In this document: one piece after another, positions 26,055 to 34,682 of the stretch
How the letters are laid out: the number at the start of each line of letters is the position of its first letter
How positions within the stretch are numbered: the first letter of the stretch is position 1
Source: Chitinophagales bacterium
GTDB lineage: Bacteria; Bacteroidota; Bacteroidia; Chitinophagales; LD1
Direction of reading: 5' to 3'
Length of the DNA: 64,000 nucleotides
Assembly: GCA_016786765.1 (NCBI GenBank)
Contig: JAEUUZ010000003.1
Span: forward strand, 186,001 to 250,000
Translations under genes and position numbers: made by a program
The notes under the pieces: generated by a model
Database searches by the model: none
What the model was told of the DNA's origin: nothing
The model's input: the letters and a program-made list of their open reading frames with translations, nothing else

Positions 26055-26543
26055 TTATTTTGCTTCTAACTTGAACTCTTCGTTTCCTCTAAACAATTCC
26101 AACGATGATTTACTGTGCGAAACAATTTTGTATTCACGAACTCCGGAAGATCCCGCATCTCTTAATTGTAGATACTTGTTGCTGTTGGTTAACACCCATT
26201 CTCCGGAAACTAGATTCGATTTTTGATTTAGATTAAACAGGTTGTTGGTGTCGATGTCATCTAACACCTTGTTGCCTAGTGTATCTGTTACAAAGGTTGA
26301 ATCGTAGGTAGTGTAGAAGGTGGTGTCGAAATAATTATAGGATTCTGAAAATGTTTTGTCGGCATTGAAAATCCAGCGAAACTGTGGTTTTTGTTTGTTG
26401 AAGTCGGCCGTTTTGTCTTTTGTTTCAAACAAATACTGTTTAACACCCCAAGTGCCTTCTACATCGCCTAATAATTTTTTTTCATTACATCCTACTAAAA
26501 TCACAAGAAGAGCTGCTAAGGATAAAAAGATGGTTTTTTTCAT
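26055..26543 (-). CDS. Lipocalin-like lipoprotein, unknown function
   Basis: The 162-residue lipoprotein has a signal peptide ending in the lipobox LVILVGC (Cys about residue 19), then NEKKLLGDVEGTWGVKQYLF. The GTW motif after the anchor, the central FRWIFNADKTFSESYNYF strand and SGEWVLTNSNKYLQLRD are typical of Bacteroidota lipocalin-like lipoproteins. It follows a paralogue of the same style at 26590 by 46 bases, and a terminator lies downstream. The ligand and role are unknown. Confidence 0.8.
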   Translation of the reverse strand: MKKTIFLSLAALLVILVGCNEKKLLGDVEGTWGVKQYLFETKDKTADFNKQKPQFRWIFNADKTFSESYNYFDTTFYTTYDSTFVTDTLGNKVLDDIDTNNLFNLNQKSNLVSGEWVLTNSNKYLQLRDAGSSGVREYKIVSHSKSSLELFRGNEEFKLEAK

Positions 26544-26589
26544 GGTTAAATGTTGTTTTAATATATATTGAGCCTTAAATGAAAATGTT

Positions 26590-26985
26590 TTATTGTTTAC
26601 GTAAATAACGGTTCTGTCCTCCTCTTCTCAACTCCACGTGATTACCTTCTAAATTGAAGATGGTATATGAGCGTTTTTTATAAATAGTGTCGGTGAGCGT
26701 AAGGGTTTCGTTGTTGTTTTCAAACACCCAATTGCCCGGAATTTGAGTGGTATCGGTTACTACAGGAGGGTAATACGTTTCAGTAAATGTTCCTCCGGCA
26801 GTGAATTCGATAGTGTAATTGTCGTTGATAGAATCGGAATAAGGCGCAATATTTGTTTTGTCAATATTGTCCTTGATAAGTTTATAGACATTCCATTTGC
26901 CGGCCAAGTTATCGGTTAACGATTTTTTTTGATTGCATGAGGCCACTAAAATAAGTACCGCAACAATAAGTGTAATTTTCTTCAT
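26590..26985 (-). CDS. Lipocalin-like lipoprotein, unknown function
   Basis: The 131-residue lipoprotein has a lipobox (LVASC, Cys about residue 17), NQKKSLTDNLAGKWNVYKLI at the mature N-terminus, and the strands YTIEFTAGGTFTETYYPP, IPGNWVFENNNETLTLTD and NHVELRRGGQNRYLRK. The order of strands matches the adjacent gene at 26055, so they are paralogues that are probably co-transcribed. It is the shorter member. It should be membrane-anchored in the envelope. The function is unknown. Confidence 0.8.
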   Translation of the reverse strand: MKKITLIVAVLILVASCNQKKSLTDNLAGKWNVYKLIKDNIDKTNIAPYSDSINDNYTIEFTAGGTFTETYYPPVVTDTTQIPGNWVFENNNETLTLTDTIYKKRSYTIFNLEGNHVELRRGGQNRYLRKQ

Positions 26986-27046
26986 GGATGTTCAGGTGTT
27001 TTGATTCTCGAATATAGATAAAAATGCAAATGTTCAAAAGGGAATC

Positions 27047-27544
27047 TTAAGATAGTTCTTCAAATGTGCCGTTGCTTTTGTTTTTGCGCACGTTGTTCCA
27101 CTTGAAATATCGTCCGTTCATAGCCACATAAACCCCTGCCGGTAAAGATTGGGCAAAGGCTAATGCTGTTCCTAAATTGAAGAGCCCATCGGAACTGCCG
27201 AACTTATAAGGAATCATTGCGCCTGTAAGCACAATGGTTTTATCGAGTTGAGCTTCACCCAAAAGTTTAGCTGTTATTTCCATTGTATCGGTGCCGTGGG
27301 TGATTACAATTTGACTTTCTTCGCTTTTCTCACAGGTGTTCAGAATCAACGCTCTGTCGGAGTCGTTCATTTCCAAACTGTCAATCATCATTAACGTACG
27401 GACATTTACTTGCAAGTTGCAACGCCCTAGTTTAAGCAGTTCGGTAAGGTGCGAATCTTTGAAGAAAAGCTTTCCGTTCAATTCGTCATATTCTTTATCG
27501 AATGTGCCACCGGTAACGAGTATTTTAACAGAAGGATTAGACAT
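27047..27544 (-). CDS. Single-domain asparaginase-like protein
   Basis: The 165-residue protein corresponds to only the N-terminal domain of type I/II L-asparaginases (usually about 330 residues). VTGGTFDKEYDE puts the predicted nucleophile at Thr14, and VITHGTDTMEITA gives the second catalytic pair Thr85-Asp86; TIVLTGAMIPYKFGSSDG follows. The C-terminal domain, which completes the active site across the dimer in classical enzymes, is missing, and there are only about 60 bases before the next gene, so this is not a simple frameshift. Short asparaginase-domain proteins of this size occur in other bacteria. Whether it hydrolyses asparagine is unclear. Confidence 0.85.
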   Translation of the reverse strand: MSNPSVKILVTGGTFDKEYDELNGKLFFKDSHLTELLKLGRCNLQVNVRTLMMIDSLEMNDSDRALILNTCEKSEESQIVITHGTDTMEITAKLLGEAQLDKTIVLTGAMIPYKFGSSDGLFNLGTALAFAQSLPAGVYVAMNGRYFKWNNVRKNKSNGTFEELS

Positions 27545-27576
27545 GTAAAATTGTATGGCTTATGATTGAATGCAAA

Positions 27577-28020
27577 TTAACGTAAGCGGTCGTAGCTTTT
27601 CAATAGGTTTTCGTCTTTTACAATGCCCCAGATGGCCAATAGATTCAACACAACGATAACCCAAGGTGTAATATTTCCGTAGTAAAAAATGGTATCGTCT
27701 TTATAGTCGCCTACGCTCCAGAAATGATATGCGTAACCAAAGCAAAACAGCATGTTCAAAATACTTAGTATGCAAAATAGCTTTTGAATGGTTGGGTATT
27801 TATAAAGAAAGATACTGAGAAGATTTGCGCCAATGGAAATGCCTGCTGCAATAGCCGCCACGAAAATCCAATAGCCTTGCACAAAATATTTTAGTTCATA
27901 AGCGCGGTAGTAGCCGTATAGCTCTGTTGGTCCAACAAAAACAACAACGGGGCTATATAAGTATAATCCGCCCAAGATAGCTGCAATCAATAAAAAAACG
28001 GTTTGAATACGCTGAATCAT
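27577..28020 (-). CDS. DUF4293 family membrane protein
   Basis: The 147-residue protein has four hydrophobic segments (about residues 7-27, 49-72, 80-100 and 118-135). MIQRIQTVFLLIAAIL at the N-terminus and the overall layout match the DUF4293 family, which is confined to Bacteroidota and has no known function. A -7-like box lies 18 bases upstream at 28038-28045. It is followed on the same strand, 32 bases downstream, by the short asparaginase gene. Confidence 0.85.
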   Translation of the reverse strand: MIQRIQTVFLLIAAILGGLYLYSPVVVFVGPTELYGYYRAYELKYFVQGYWIFVAAIAAGISIGANLLSIFLYKYPTIQKLFCILSILNMLFCFGYAYHFWSVGDYKDDTIFYYGNITPWVIVVLNLLAIWGIVKDENLLKSYDRLR

Positions 28021-28037
28021 GTTTGATTTATTTTCCC

Positions 28038-28045
28038 CAAACCTA
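28038..28045 (-). promoter_or_regulatory. Candidate -7 promoter box of the DUF4293 gene
   Basis: On the minus strand the sequence is TAGGTTTG, matching TAnnTTTG, 18 bases before the ATG at 28020. No TTG is found at the expected -33 position. Confidence 0.35.
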
Positions 28046-28156
28046 AATAATTTTTTGTGTTTGTATTGATTCTACTATTCCGAGGGAAGGGTGTGTTTCG
28101 AAAAATTTAACGGCTCGATGAAAACAATGTTTAAATTCGAGGCTTAAATAAAAGGC

Positions 28157-29347
28157 ATGGAAGCGTTTATAGTAGATGCAGTAAGAACTCCAATAGGTAA
28201 GCTAGGGGGCTCGTTGAGCGGTATTCGTCCGGATGATTTGGCCGCTTTGGCCATAAAGGCGCTTTTGGCGAGAAATCCGAATGTAGCGCCTGAAGATATT
28301 GAAGAAGTGATTTTAGGTGCCGCCAATCAAAGCGGAGAAGATAACCGCAATGTGGCGAGAATGGCGGGTTTGTTGGCCGGTTTGCCGATATCGGTAGCCG
28401 GTGTAACCGTAAATCGTTTGTGTGCATCGGGCTTACAAGCTATTGTGGATGCTACACGTGCCATTCGAAATGGTGATGGTGATGTGTATGTGGCCGGTGG
28501 TGTAGAGAGTATGAGCCGTGCTCCATTGGTGATGAGCAAAGCACTTTCTGCCTTTGACCGTTCGCAACAATTGTTTGATACTACATTAGGTTGGCGATTC
28601 ACCAATCCGGCCTTTTCTTCAGATTACACTTTTTCGATGGGGCAAACGGCAGAGAATGTGGCCAACGAATGGAAAATAACCCGAGAAGAACAAGACGCAT
28701 TTGCTGTAGCTTCGCAAACCAAATACCAAAAGGCGTTTGAGGCCGGTAAGTTTAACGATGAGTTAGTGACTGTGGACATCCTGAAAGGCAAAGAAAAAGT
28801 GTTGTTTGGAAAAGATGAGTTTCCGCGATTATCGTCTATGGAAGATTTAGGGAAATTGAAACCTGCATTTCATAAAGAAGGAACAGTAACAGCGGGTAAT
28901 GCTTCAGGCCTGAATGATGGTGCTGCGGCTACATTGGTGGTGAGCGAGCGTTATCTGAAAGCACACAATTTAACGCCACTGGCACGTGTAGTATCGGTTG
29001 GAGCAGCGGGTGTGCATCCGGCAACAATGGGCGTTGGTCCTGTGCCGGCCACTCTAAAAGCCTTGCAGCGAGTAGGTTTAACAGTGAACGATTTAAGTTT
29101 GGTAGAATTGAATGAGGCTTTTGCTTCGCAAAGTTTGGCCTGTATACGCGACTTAGGTTTGGATCAAAATATTGTGAACGTAAATGGCGGTGCAATTGCG
29201 ATTGGACATCCCCTTGGCTGCTCCGGTGCAAGAATTACGGCTACATTATTACATGAAATGAAACGCACGGCCGGTGCACGTTACGGCTTAGCCACTATGT
29301 GTATTGGTGTTGGTCAGGGTTTGGCAGTGGTTTACGAAAAGTGTTGA
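28157..29347 (+). CDS. Acetyl-CoA C-acyltransferase (thiolase; 3-oxoadipyl-CoA thiolase-like)
   Basis: The 396-residue enzyme has all thiolase motifs: the nucleophile Cys in [12 protein letters not shown] (about residue 89), [15 protein letters not shown] with the active-site His, and CIGVGQG with the second Cys. The segment [22 protein letters not shown] and [13 protein letters not shown] are especially close to PcaF/PaaJ-type 3-oxoadipyl-CoA thiolases, but general beta-oxidation thiolases of Bacteroidota are also similar. No other phenylacetate or protocatechuate genes are nearby. It may serve beta-oxidation together with the 3-hydroxyacyl-CoA dehydrogenase at the right edge. truA follows after 31 bases. 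Confidence 0.92.
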   Translation: MEAFIVDAVRTPIGKLGGSLSGIRPDDLAALAIKALLARNPNVAPEDIEEVILGAANQSGEDNRNVARMAGLLAGLPISVAGVTVNRLCASGLQAIVDATRAIRNGDGDVYVAGGVESMSRAPLVMSKALSAFDRSQQLFDTTLGWRFTNPAFSSDYTFSMGQTAENVANEWKITREEQDAFAVASQTKYQKAFEAGKFNDELVTVDILKGKEKVLFGKDEFPRLSSMEDLGKLKPAFHKEGTVTAGNASGLNDGAAATLVVSERYLKAHNLTPLARVVSVGAAGVHPATMGVGPVPATLKALQRVGLTVNDLSLVELNEAFASQSLACIRDLGLDQNIVNVNGGAIAIGHPLGCSGARITATLLHEMKRTAGARYGLATMCIGVGQGLAVVYEKC

Positions 29348-29378
29348 TGCTATTTAAAAACAATTACTTTTCGACCCT

Positions 29379-30239
29379 ATGGCAGACGAGTTGATAACAG
29401 AAGAAATATTAGAAGATGAAGTAGTGTTTACAAAGCAACGCTATTTTATTCATTTGGCGTATGATGGCGGAGGTTTCTGCGGTTGGCAGATACAGAAAAA
29501 TGGGGATACGGTGCAAGCGGCTTTGAATTTTGCCTTGTCGAAAATACTCAATGAACATGTAGCTTCTATGGGTTGCGGCAGAACCGATACCGGTGTACAC
29601 GCCACATCGTTTTATGCGCACTTTACTACAGGAAAAGAGTTGCCAAGCCGTTTTGCCGATCGGTTGAATTCCGTTTTGCCGCAAACGATTTCTATTTTCG
29701 AAGTGATACCCGTACACCCCAAGGCACACACGCGGTTTGATGCGTATAGTCGTACGTATGAGTACTATATTAATTTCTACAAGTCGCCATTTTTGCGCAG
29801 TTACAGCATGCATTGTTATGTGAACGATTTGAATTGGGACGCTATTCATCAAGCTTCGGCTATGCTCACCACGTTTAAAGATTTTACTTCGCTGTGCCGA
29901 CCGAGCGATGATTTCAAAACCAATATTTGTGATGTGACCGAAGCGCGTTGGGATGCAGTAAAAAAAATGCCTGTGGCTGGACCTGGTGAAGATGAGTTCA
30001 TGCGTTTTACAATAACCTCAAACCGTTTCTTGCGGGGCATGGTACGCAAAACAGTGGGTACATTATTGATGGTGGGAAGCGGAAAAATTTCAGTTGAGCA
30101 GTTTCAGGATACAGTAGCAAATCAAAAAGAGTTTTACAAAACGGCATTAGCCCCTCCCAATGGTTTATATCTTACTGATGTGAAATATCCGTACCCGTTA
30201 GACGGAAATGTACATTGGGTTAGACCACAGCAGCAATAA
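29379..30239 (+). CDS. truA: tRNA pseudouridine(38-40) synthase TruA
   Basis: The 286-residue enzyme isomerises uridines 38-40 in the anticodon arm. The core starts at YFIHLAYDGGGFCGWQIQ, and the catalytic Asp is in MGCGRTDTGVHA. RTYEYYINFYKSPF and FTITSNRFLRGMVRKTVGTLL are further conserved motifs. The N-terminus has an acidic extension of about 20 residues (MADELITEEILEDEVVF), which is longer than usual; a later in-frame Met that keeps the whole core was not found. It follows the thiolase gene closely and abuts the small gene on the opposite strand. Confidence 0.95.
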   Translation: MADELITEEILEDEVVFTKQRYFIHLAYDGGGFCGWQIQKNGDTVQAALNFALSKILNEHVASMGCGRTDTGVHATSFYAHFTTGKELPSRFADRLNSVLPQTISIFEVIPVHPKAHTRFDAYSRTYEYYINFYKSPFLRSYSMHCYVNDLNWDAIHQASAMLTTFKDFTSLCRPSDDFKTNICDVTEARWDAVKKMPVAGPGEDEFMRFTITSNRFLRGMVRKTVGTLLMVGSGKISVEQFQDTVANQKEFYKTALAPPNGLYLTDVKYPYPLDGNVHWVRPQQQ

Positions 30240-30467
30240 CTATTTCAGCTTTAAACCAAAATCGACAGGCACTTTTTTGCGTTGGATTTGATCTTCGAAG
30301 TTGCAGAAAAAGCCTTGGGTTGGCGGAGGAATAATCAACAACAATTGGTTGCTGGGAGCTGGAATAAGTTTTTCTTTTACGAACAAAACACTTTGTTTAT
30401 GATAGGTAGAAGTATCGCTACCGCTGTGTTGTAAGAGGAAAACTAAAAGTAGGTTCAATGCCGTCAT
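30240..30467 (-). CDS. Small exported protein, unknown function
   Basis: The 75-residue protein starts at the ATG at 30467 (MTALNLLLVFLLQHSG), preferred to a TTG six bases upstream. The N-terminus is hydrophobic and could be a signal peptide. A middle segment LLLIIPPPTQGFFCNFEDQIQRKKVPVDFGLK is rich in prolines and has one Cys; the QGFFCNFED part resembles short unnamed proteins of Bacteroidota. It lies tail to tail with truA, with the two stop codons adjacent. It is real if the hydrophobic start and compact spacing are taken at face value, but evidence is limited. Confidence 0.55.
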   Translation of the reverse strand: MTALNLLLVFLLQHSGSDTSTYHKQSVLFVKEKLIPAPSNQLLLIIPPPTQGFFCNFEDQIQRKKVPVDFGLKLK

Positions 30468-30555
30468 AACCAATGGTTGTGGCTAAGGTAAATATTTAAT
30501 GCGTAACGAGGGTTATCTCTTTTTTTATATTTTCATGCTCAATAAGCCCTGTATT

Positions 30556-31287
30556 ATGAAAAAAGCAATTCTGTTTATTGTACTTATTTTTGGAAACCTT
30601 ACGGTGTTTGCGCAAACAGATACAGCTAAAATCCAAGAATCCAAAGTATTTACCATAGTTGAGCAAATGCCTGAGTTTCCGGGTGGTGACGCTGCACTTT
30701 TGAAATTTTTACAAAACAACATACAGTATCCTAGTTTAGAACGCGATAATGATATTCAAGGAAGAGTTATAGTTGGTTTTACTGTGTTTGAAGACGGTAC
30801 AGTGGGCGATGTTAATGTAAAACGAGGGGTTTCAAAAGGGCTGGACGAAGAAGCTGTACGTGTTGTGAAAAAGCTACCCAACTTTAAGCCTGGTAAACAA
30901 CAAGGTAAGCCTGTAAATGTCTATTACTCTTTGCCTATTGTATATAAATTAACATCAGATGTTGATCCCATAGTAACAAAAATTAATCCGCAATTTCCTT
31001 TCTCATCCCCACTTTCGGGCGCAGCTATAGTAGGGGTAGAGAAGGGCTTTTCCGATTGCTTTAAGTCGTCAACAGTTAAGGAACGTAGGCGTTCCATTAC
31101 AATGGTAATTGATTTCTCGCTTAATAGTAAAGGGGGATTGGCTGCCTTTAAAGTTAGAAGTGGCGGAGGTGTATATGACGAAAAGAAAATGAAGCAATGC
31201 TTATCGGCAACCCTAGAAAATCTTCAGTCGATGTTTCCTGAAGAATTGCTTAAGGCTAAATATTGGATGTCGATAGTGGTGAATTAA
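30556..31287 (+). CDS. TonB-like energy transducer domain protein
   Basis: The 243-residue protein starts best at the ATG at 30556, which gives a clean signal peptide (KKAILFIVLIFGNLTVFAQ); an upstream ATG at 30499 would add 19 residues. The mature part has the TonB C-terminal pattern EQMPEFPGGDAALLKFLQNNIQYP, GRVIVGFTVFEDGTVGDVNVKRG and LPNFKPGKQQGKPVNVYYSLPIVYKL. A second half (about 150-243) with ITMVIDFSLNSKGGLAAFKVRSGGG looks like a degenerate second copy of the same fold. There is no N-terminal membrane anchor as in true TonB, so it is probably a periplasmic binding module. Its partner is unknown. Confidence 0.85.
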   Translation: MKKAILFIVLIFGNLTVFAQTDTAKIQESKVFTIVEQMPEFPGGDAALLKFLQNNIQYPSLERDNDIQGRVIVGFTVFEDGTVGDVNVKRGVSKGLDEEAVRVVKKLPNFKPGKQQGKPVNVYYSLPIVYKLTSDVDPIVTKINPQFPFSSPLSGAAIVGVEKGFSDCFKSSTVKERRRSITMVIDFSLNSKGGLAAFKVRSGGGVYDEKKMKQCLSATLENLQSMFPEELLKAKYWMSIVVN

Positions 31288-31315
31288 TACTTACGCAGGC
31301 TATACATTAGATCAA

Positions 31316-32791
31316 ATGAAAAGTAGTATTCGATTTAGAGAAAAATTGTTCCTCGTTGGAGTCTTTTTGGGGTCTTTGTTTTTTAATCTCAAGTATATTT
31401 CACAACACGCCTTTCTTCATGATTGGGATGAACGTTTTCATGCCTTAGTTGCTAAAAATTTGGCCGAAAACATGTTGTTGCCTTTGCTTTACAACGGCTC
31501 TCCTGTTACGGTGTGCGACCATACATCATGGGTTTGTAATACCGTTTGGTTGCACAAGCAACCGCTATTTTTGTGGCAAATGGCGTTATCCATTAAAGTG
31601 TTTGGTGCAACCGAATGGGCGGTTCGCTTTCCTTCTGCATTAATGCTTTCCCTATTAGTATTTCCTGTTTTTAGAATTGGGAAAATTATGTTTAATAGCC
31701 AAACCGGTTTATTGGCAGCTTTATTAACGGTGTCTAATTGGTTTATTTTGGAGCATATTGATGGACAAATGGGTATGGACCATAACGATGTAGCGTTTAT
31801 GTTTTATGTTATACTCTCAATTTGGGCATTAATGGAATATATTCAACGTCCCCAATGGCGGTATTTAATATTAATGGGTTTGTTTTCGGGATGTGCGATG
31901 CTCAATAAATGGGTAATAGGGTTGTTAGTTTTTGAAGGGTTTTTTATATATAGTTTGATGCAGGGCGTTAAAGTACTTCCACAAAACAGCTTACGTTTGT
32001 GGCTTTCAGCCATTATTGCCTTTGTGTTGTTTTTGCCTTGGCAAGTCTATTGTTTCACTCATTTTCACGACAATGCAATGTACGAGTGGTCTTACAATCA
32101 ACGCCATTTTTGGGAAGTATTGGAAGGTCATTGGCATGAACGATATTTTTATTTGAATCAGTTAAAATATCAGTTTTCTCTACTTCAAGCCTTTGTTTTT
32201 ATTGGAATTATTTTGGCTTTACTTAAAATAGAAAAAATAAAACTTGTTCTTCCTGTTGTAATAATGGTGATATCAATTTATGTGTTTTTCACCGTAGCAG
32301 CAACAAAAATTGTATCTTATGTAATGGTTACTATGCCCCTTCTTTTTATTTTTATGGCCTATGCTTTTACTGCATTAATTGATTTGATTCGGACAAGAAA
32401 TACTGGTGTTGGGGTTTTGCTTTATCTTCTGCTTATTCCTTTGGTTTTGTTGCAGAACTTTAACTTATCACAACTTCAAACAGATTATAATTTAAATGGC
32501 AGGTCATGGTTTCAACACTCGAGTTATAATAAAGATCAAAACACAATTGCCTATAAGGCTATTGCACGTTTGGGTTTAGGGCAAAAGATAGCGATTGTTG
32601 GGTATGAGAACAATGCCGAAATTGAGGGTATGTTTTATACTGACGCTCCCTGTTACGGGTTTTATATACCTGAAAAAGACATAAAAGCAATTCGTTCACA
32701 AGGTTATAAAATAGTTGTGTTCAAAAATAAAATCCCACCATTGCTACAAGGCGATAGTTCGGTAATTATTTTGCCGTATAATTATTTATAA
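31316..32791 (+). CDS. Glycosyltransferase family 39-like (ArnT/PMT-type) membrane protein
   Basis: The 491-residue protein has about ten to eleven transmembrane segments and a small C-terminal soluble domain (about 395-491). The first periplasmic loop contains HDWDERFHALVAKNL, where the acidic pair after the first helix is the metal-binding signature of GT-C/PMT_2 enzymes. KQPLFLWQMALSIKVFGATEWAVRFPSALM is the second conserved block. Such enzymes transfer sugars from polyprenyl-phosphate donors to lipids or proteins on the outer face of the inner membrane. It precedes an ABC exporter and another polytopic protein, and the three may act in one glycan pathway. Confidence 0.88.
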   Translation: MKSSIRFREKLFLVGVFLGSLFFNLKYISQHAFLHDWDERFHALVAKNLAENMLLPLLYNGSPVTVCDHTSWVCNTVWLHKQPLFLWQMALSIKVFGATEWAVRFPSALMLSLLVFPVFRIGKIMFNSQTGLLAALLTVSNWFILEHIDGQMGMDHNDVAFMFYVILSIWALMEYIQRPQWRYLILMGLFSGCAMLNKWVIGLLVFEGFFIYSLMQGVKVLPQNSLRLWLSAIIAFVLFLPWQVYCFTHFHDNAMYEWSYNQRHFWEVLEGHWHERYFYLNQLKYQFSLLQAFVFIGIILALLKIEKIKLVLPVVIMVISIYVFFTVAATKIVSYVMVTMPLLFIFMAYAFTALIDLIRTRNTGVGVLLYLLLIPLVLLQNFNLSQLQTDYNLNGRSWFQHSSYNKDQNTIAYKAIARLGLGQKIAIVGYENNAEIEGMFYTDAPCYGFYIPEKDIKAIRSQGYKIVVFKNKIPPLLQGDSSVIILPYNYL

Positions 32792-32862
32792 CATAGGGAC
32801 TTCGTTCATATTTTAAAATCTTCAATAGCTGTTTAATAAAGCCAGTTTATTAGATTCGCAAC

Positions 32863-34680
32863 GTGCAAGCATCACCATCTACTACCGAGCAAACTACTTT
32901 TCGAAAAATCCTATCGTTAACCGATGGTCACAAACCTGCCTTTTATTCGGCTATGGGTTTATCACTTTTATTGGCAATCATTGGCCCAATTCGTCCAAAA
33001 TTGGTGGAATATGCCGTAGACAAGAACATTGCAGGAAAAGACTTTACGGCTTTGAAATGGACGGTAATGGGCATTTTCGCTTTGTTGGTATTGGAAACTA
33101 TTGTGCGCTATGCCTTTTCTTTTTTGGCTTCGTGGTTAGGGTCAAGTATCATTAAAGATTTGCGTATTCGTGTGTATTCGCACATTATTCAAGCCAAGTT
33201 ATCTTATTTCGATACAACACCTATTGGCACTTCAACTACGCGAACCATTACCGATGTAGAAGCCATTAACGATACCTTTTCGGAAGGGTTGATTACCATC
33301 TTAGCCGATATTTTGGTGATTTTACTCGTGTTGTTTTTCATGTTTGCCGGAACGTTTTCCATGCATCCAACGCACTATGGTTTTTCGGTTCCAATATGCG
33401 ATTTCAGTACATGGAAAGTGGCGTTAGTTTCACTTACAACATTGCCTGTGTTGCTCGTTGTTACACGTTGGTTCCAGCAAGGCGTGAAAGTGTCTTTTCA
33501 AGAAGAGCGGGCACAAATTGCCAAACTCAATGCTTTTCTGCAAGAACATATCAGCGGTATGCGCATTGTACAAATATTCAACGTGCAAAAAAGAGAGTTT
33601 CAGAAATTCGATAGCATAAACACGTCCCTGCGCGATGCAAACGTTAAGGGCATTTGGTATTACTCGTTGTTCTTCCCGGCAGTAGAAATTTGTATGGCAG
33701 CAGCCATAGGCATTACAGTGGCTGTTGCCGCTAAATATATTCTCAACAAAGAGCTCGAGATTGGGATTATCATGTCGTTCATTTTGTATATCAACATGCT
33801 GTTTCGTCCGTTGCGATTTATTGCCGATAAGGTGAATACTATTCAACGCGGAATGATTGCCGCAGGTCGTGTGTTTCAGTTGTTGGATACGCCATTGGCT
33901 ATTGAAGACAAAGGAAAATTAGAAAAAAACATGGACGGCAACATCGCTTTTTCTAACGTTTACTTTGCGTATAATGACGATGATTATGTGTTGAAAGATC
34001 TTTCTTTTTCCATAGATCAAGGACAAACACTGGCGATTGTGGGTTCTACGGGCTCCGGTAAAACCTCTACTATTAGTGTGTTGAACCGTATGTATGAAAT
34101 CAACAAAGGAGCCATAACCATTGATGGAATAAATATTCACGATTACACATTAGCTTCGTTACGCTCGCAGATGAGTATCGTTTTACAAGATGTGTTTTTG
34201 TTTTCGGGAACAGTTTTTGAAAATATTACCATGCGTAACCCTGCCATTTCTAAGACAGAAGTGGAAGCGGCTGCAAAAGCCATCGGAGCACACGAGTTTA
34301 TTATGCAATTGCCCGGAGGTTACGACTATAAAGTAATGGAACGTGGACTAGCATTGTCGTTGGGACAGCGACAGCTAATTTCGTTTGTGCGAGCTTTAGT
34401 ATTCAATCCTAAGATTTTAATTTTGGATGAAGCAACATCGTCTATCGATTCATACACTGAAGCCATTGTGCAGAAAGCCATTGAGAAAATGATAAAAGGC
34501 AGAACATCGGTGGTGATTGCACATCGATTATCAACGATTCGTAATGCCACCAAAATTTTGGTGATGGAACATGGCGAGCGCAAAGAATTTGGCAGTCACG
34601 AAGAACTGCTTGCGTTGAACGGTCGATATGCAAAATTATATTACAATCAATTTCAACAAGGCGCAGCAACAATAGACTAA
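32863..34680 (+). CDS. ABC transporter permease/ATP-binding protein (MsbA-like exporter)
   Basis: The 605-residue half-transporter starts at a GTG at 32863. Six helices (about residues 25-340) are followed by a nucleotide-binding domain with Walker A GSTGSGKTS, signature LSLGQRQLISFVRAL, Walker B ILILDEATSSID and H-loop IAHRLSTI. The signature is LSLGQ rather than LSGGQ. A stretch of about 16 residues (SMHPTHYGFSVPICDF, about 167-182) sits between helices 3 and 4, where MsbA-like proteins have a short loop. It probably works as a homodimer to export a lipid or glycolipid. A membrane protein gene begins 2 bases after its stop. Confidence 0.92.
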   Translation: MQASPSTTEQTTFRKILSLTDGHKPAFYSAMGLSLLLAIIGPIRPKLVEYAVDKNIAGKDFTALKWTVMGIFALLVLETIVRYAFSFLASWLGSSIIKDLRIRVYSHIIQAKLSYFDTTPIGTSTTRTITDVEAINDTFSEGLITILADILVILLVLFFMFAGTFSMHPTHYGFSVPICDFSTWKVALVSLTTLPVLLVVTRWFQQGVKVSFQEERAQIAKLNAFLQEHISGMRIVQIFNVQKREFQKFDSINTSLRDANVKGIWYYSLFFPAVEICMAAAIGITVAVAAKYILNKELEIGIIMSFILYINMLFRPLRFIADKVNTIQRGMIAAGRVFQLLDTPLAIEDKGKLEKNMDGNIAFSNVYFAYNDDDYVLKDLSFSIDQGQTLAIVGSTGSGKTSTISVLNRMYEINKGAITIDGINIHDYTLASLRSQMSIVLQDVFLFSGTVFENITMRNPAISKTEVEAAAKAIGAHEFIMQLPGGYDYKVMERGLALSLGQRQLISFVRALVFNPKILILDEATSSIDSYTEAIVQKAIEKMIKGRTSVVIAHRLSTIRNATKILVMEHGERKEFGSHEELLALNGRYAKLYYNQFQQGAATID

Positions 34681-34682
34681 TT

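Noticed and set aside
27000-27049. Frameshifted remnant of the missing asparaginase C-terminal domain
   Set aside because: Only about 60 bases separate the stop from the next gene, too short for the missing domain, and no matching motifs are present.
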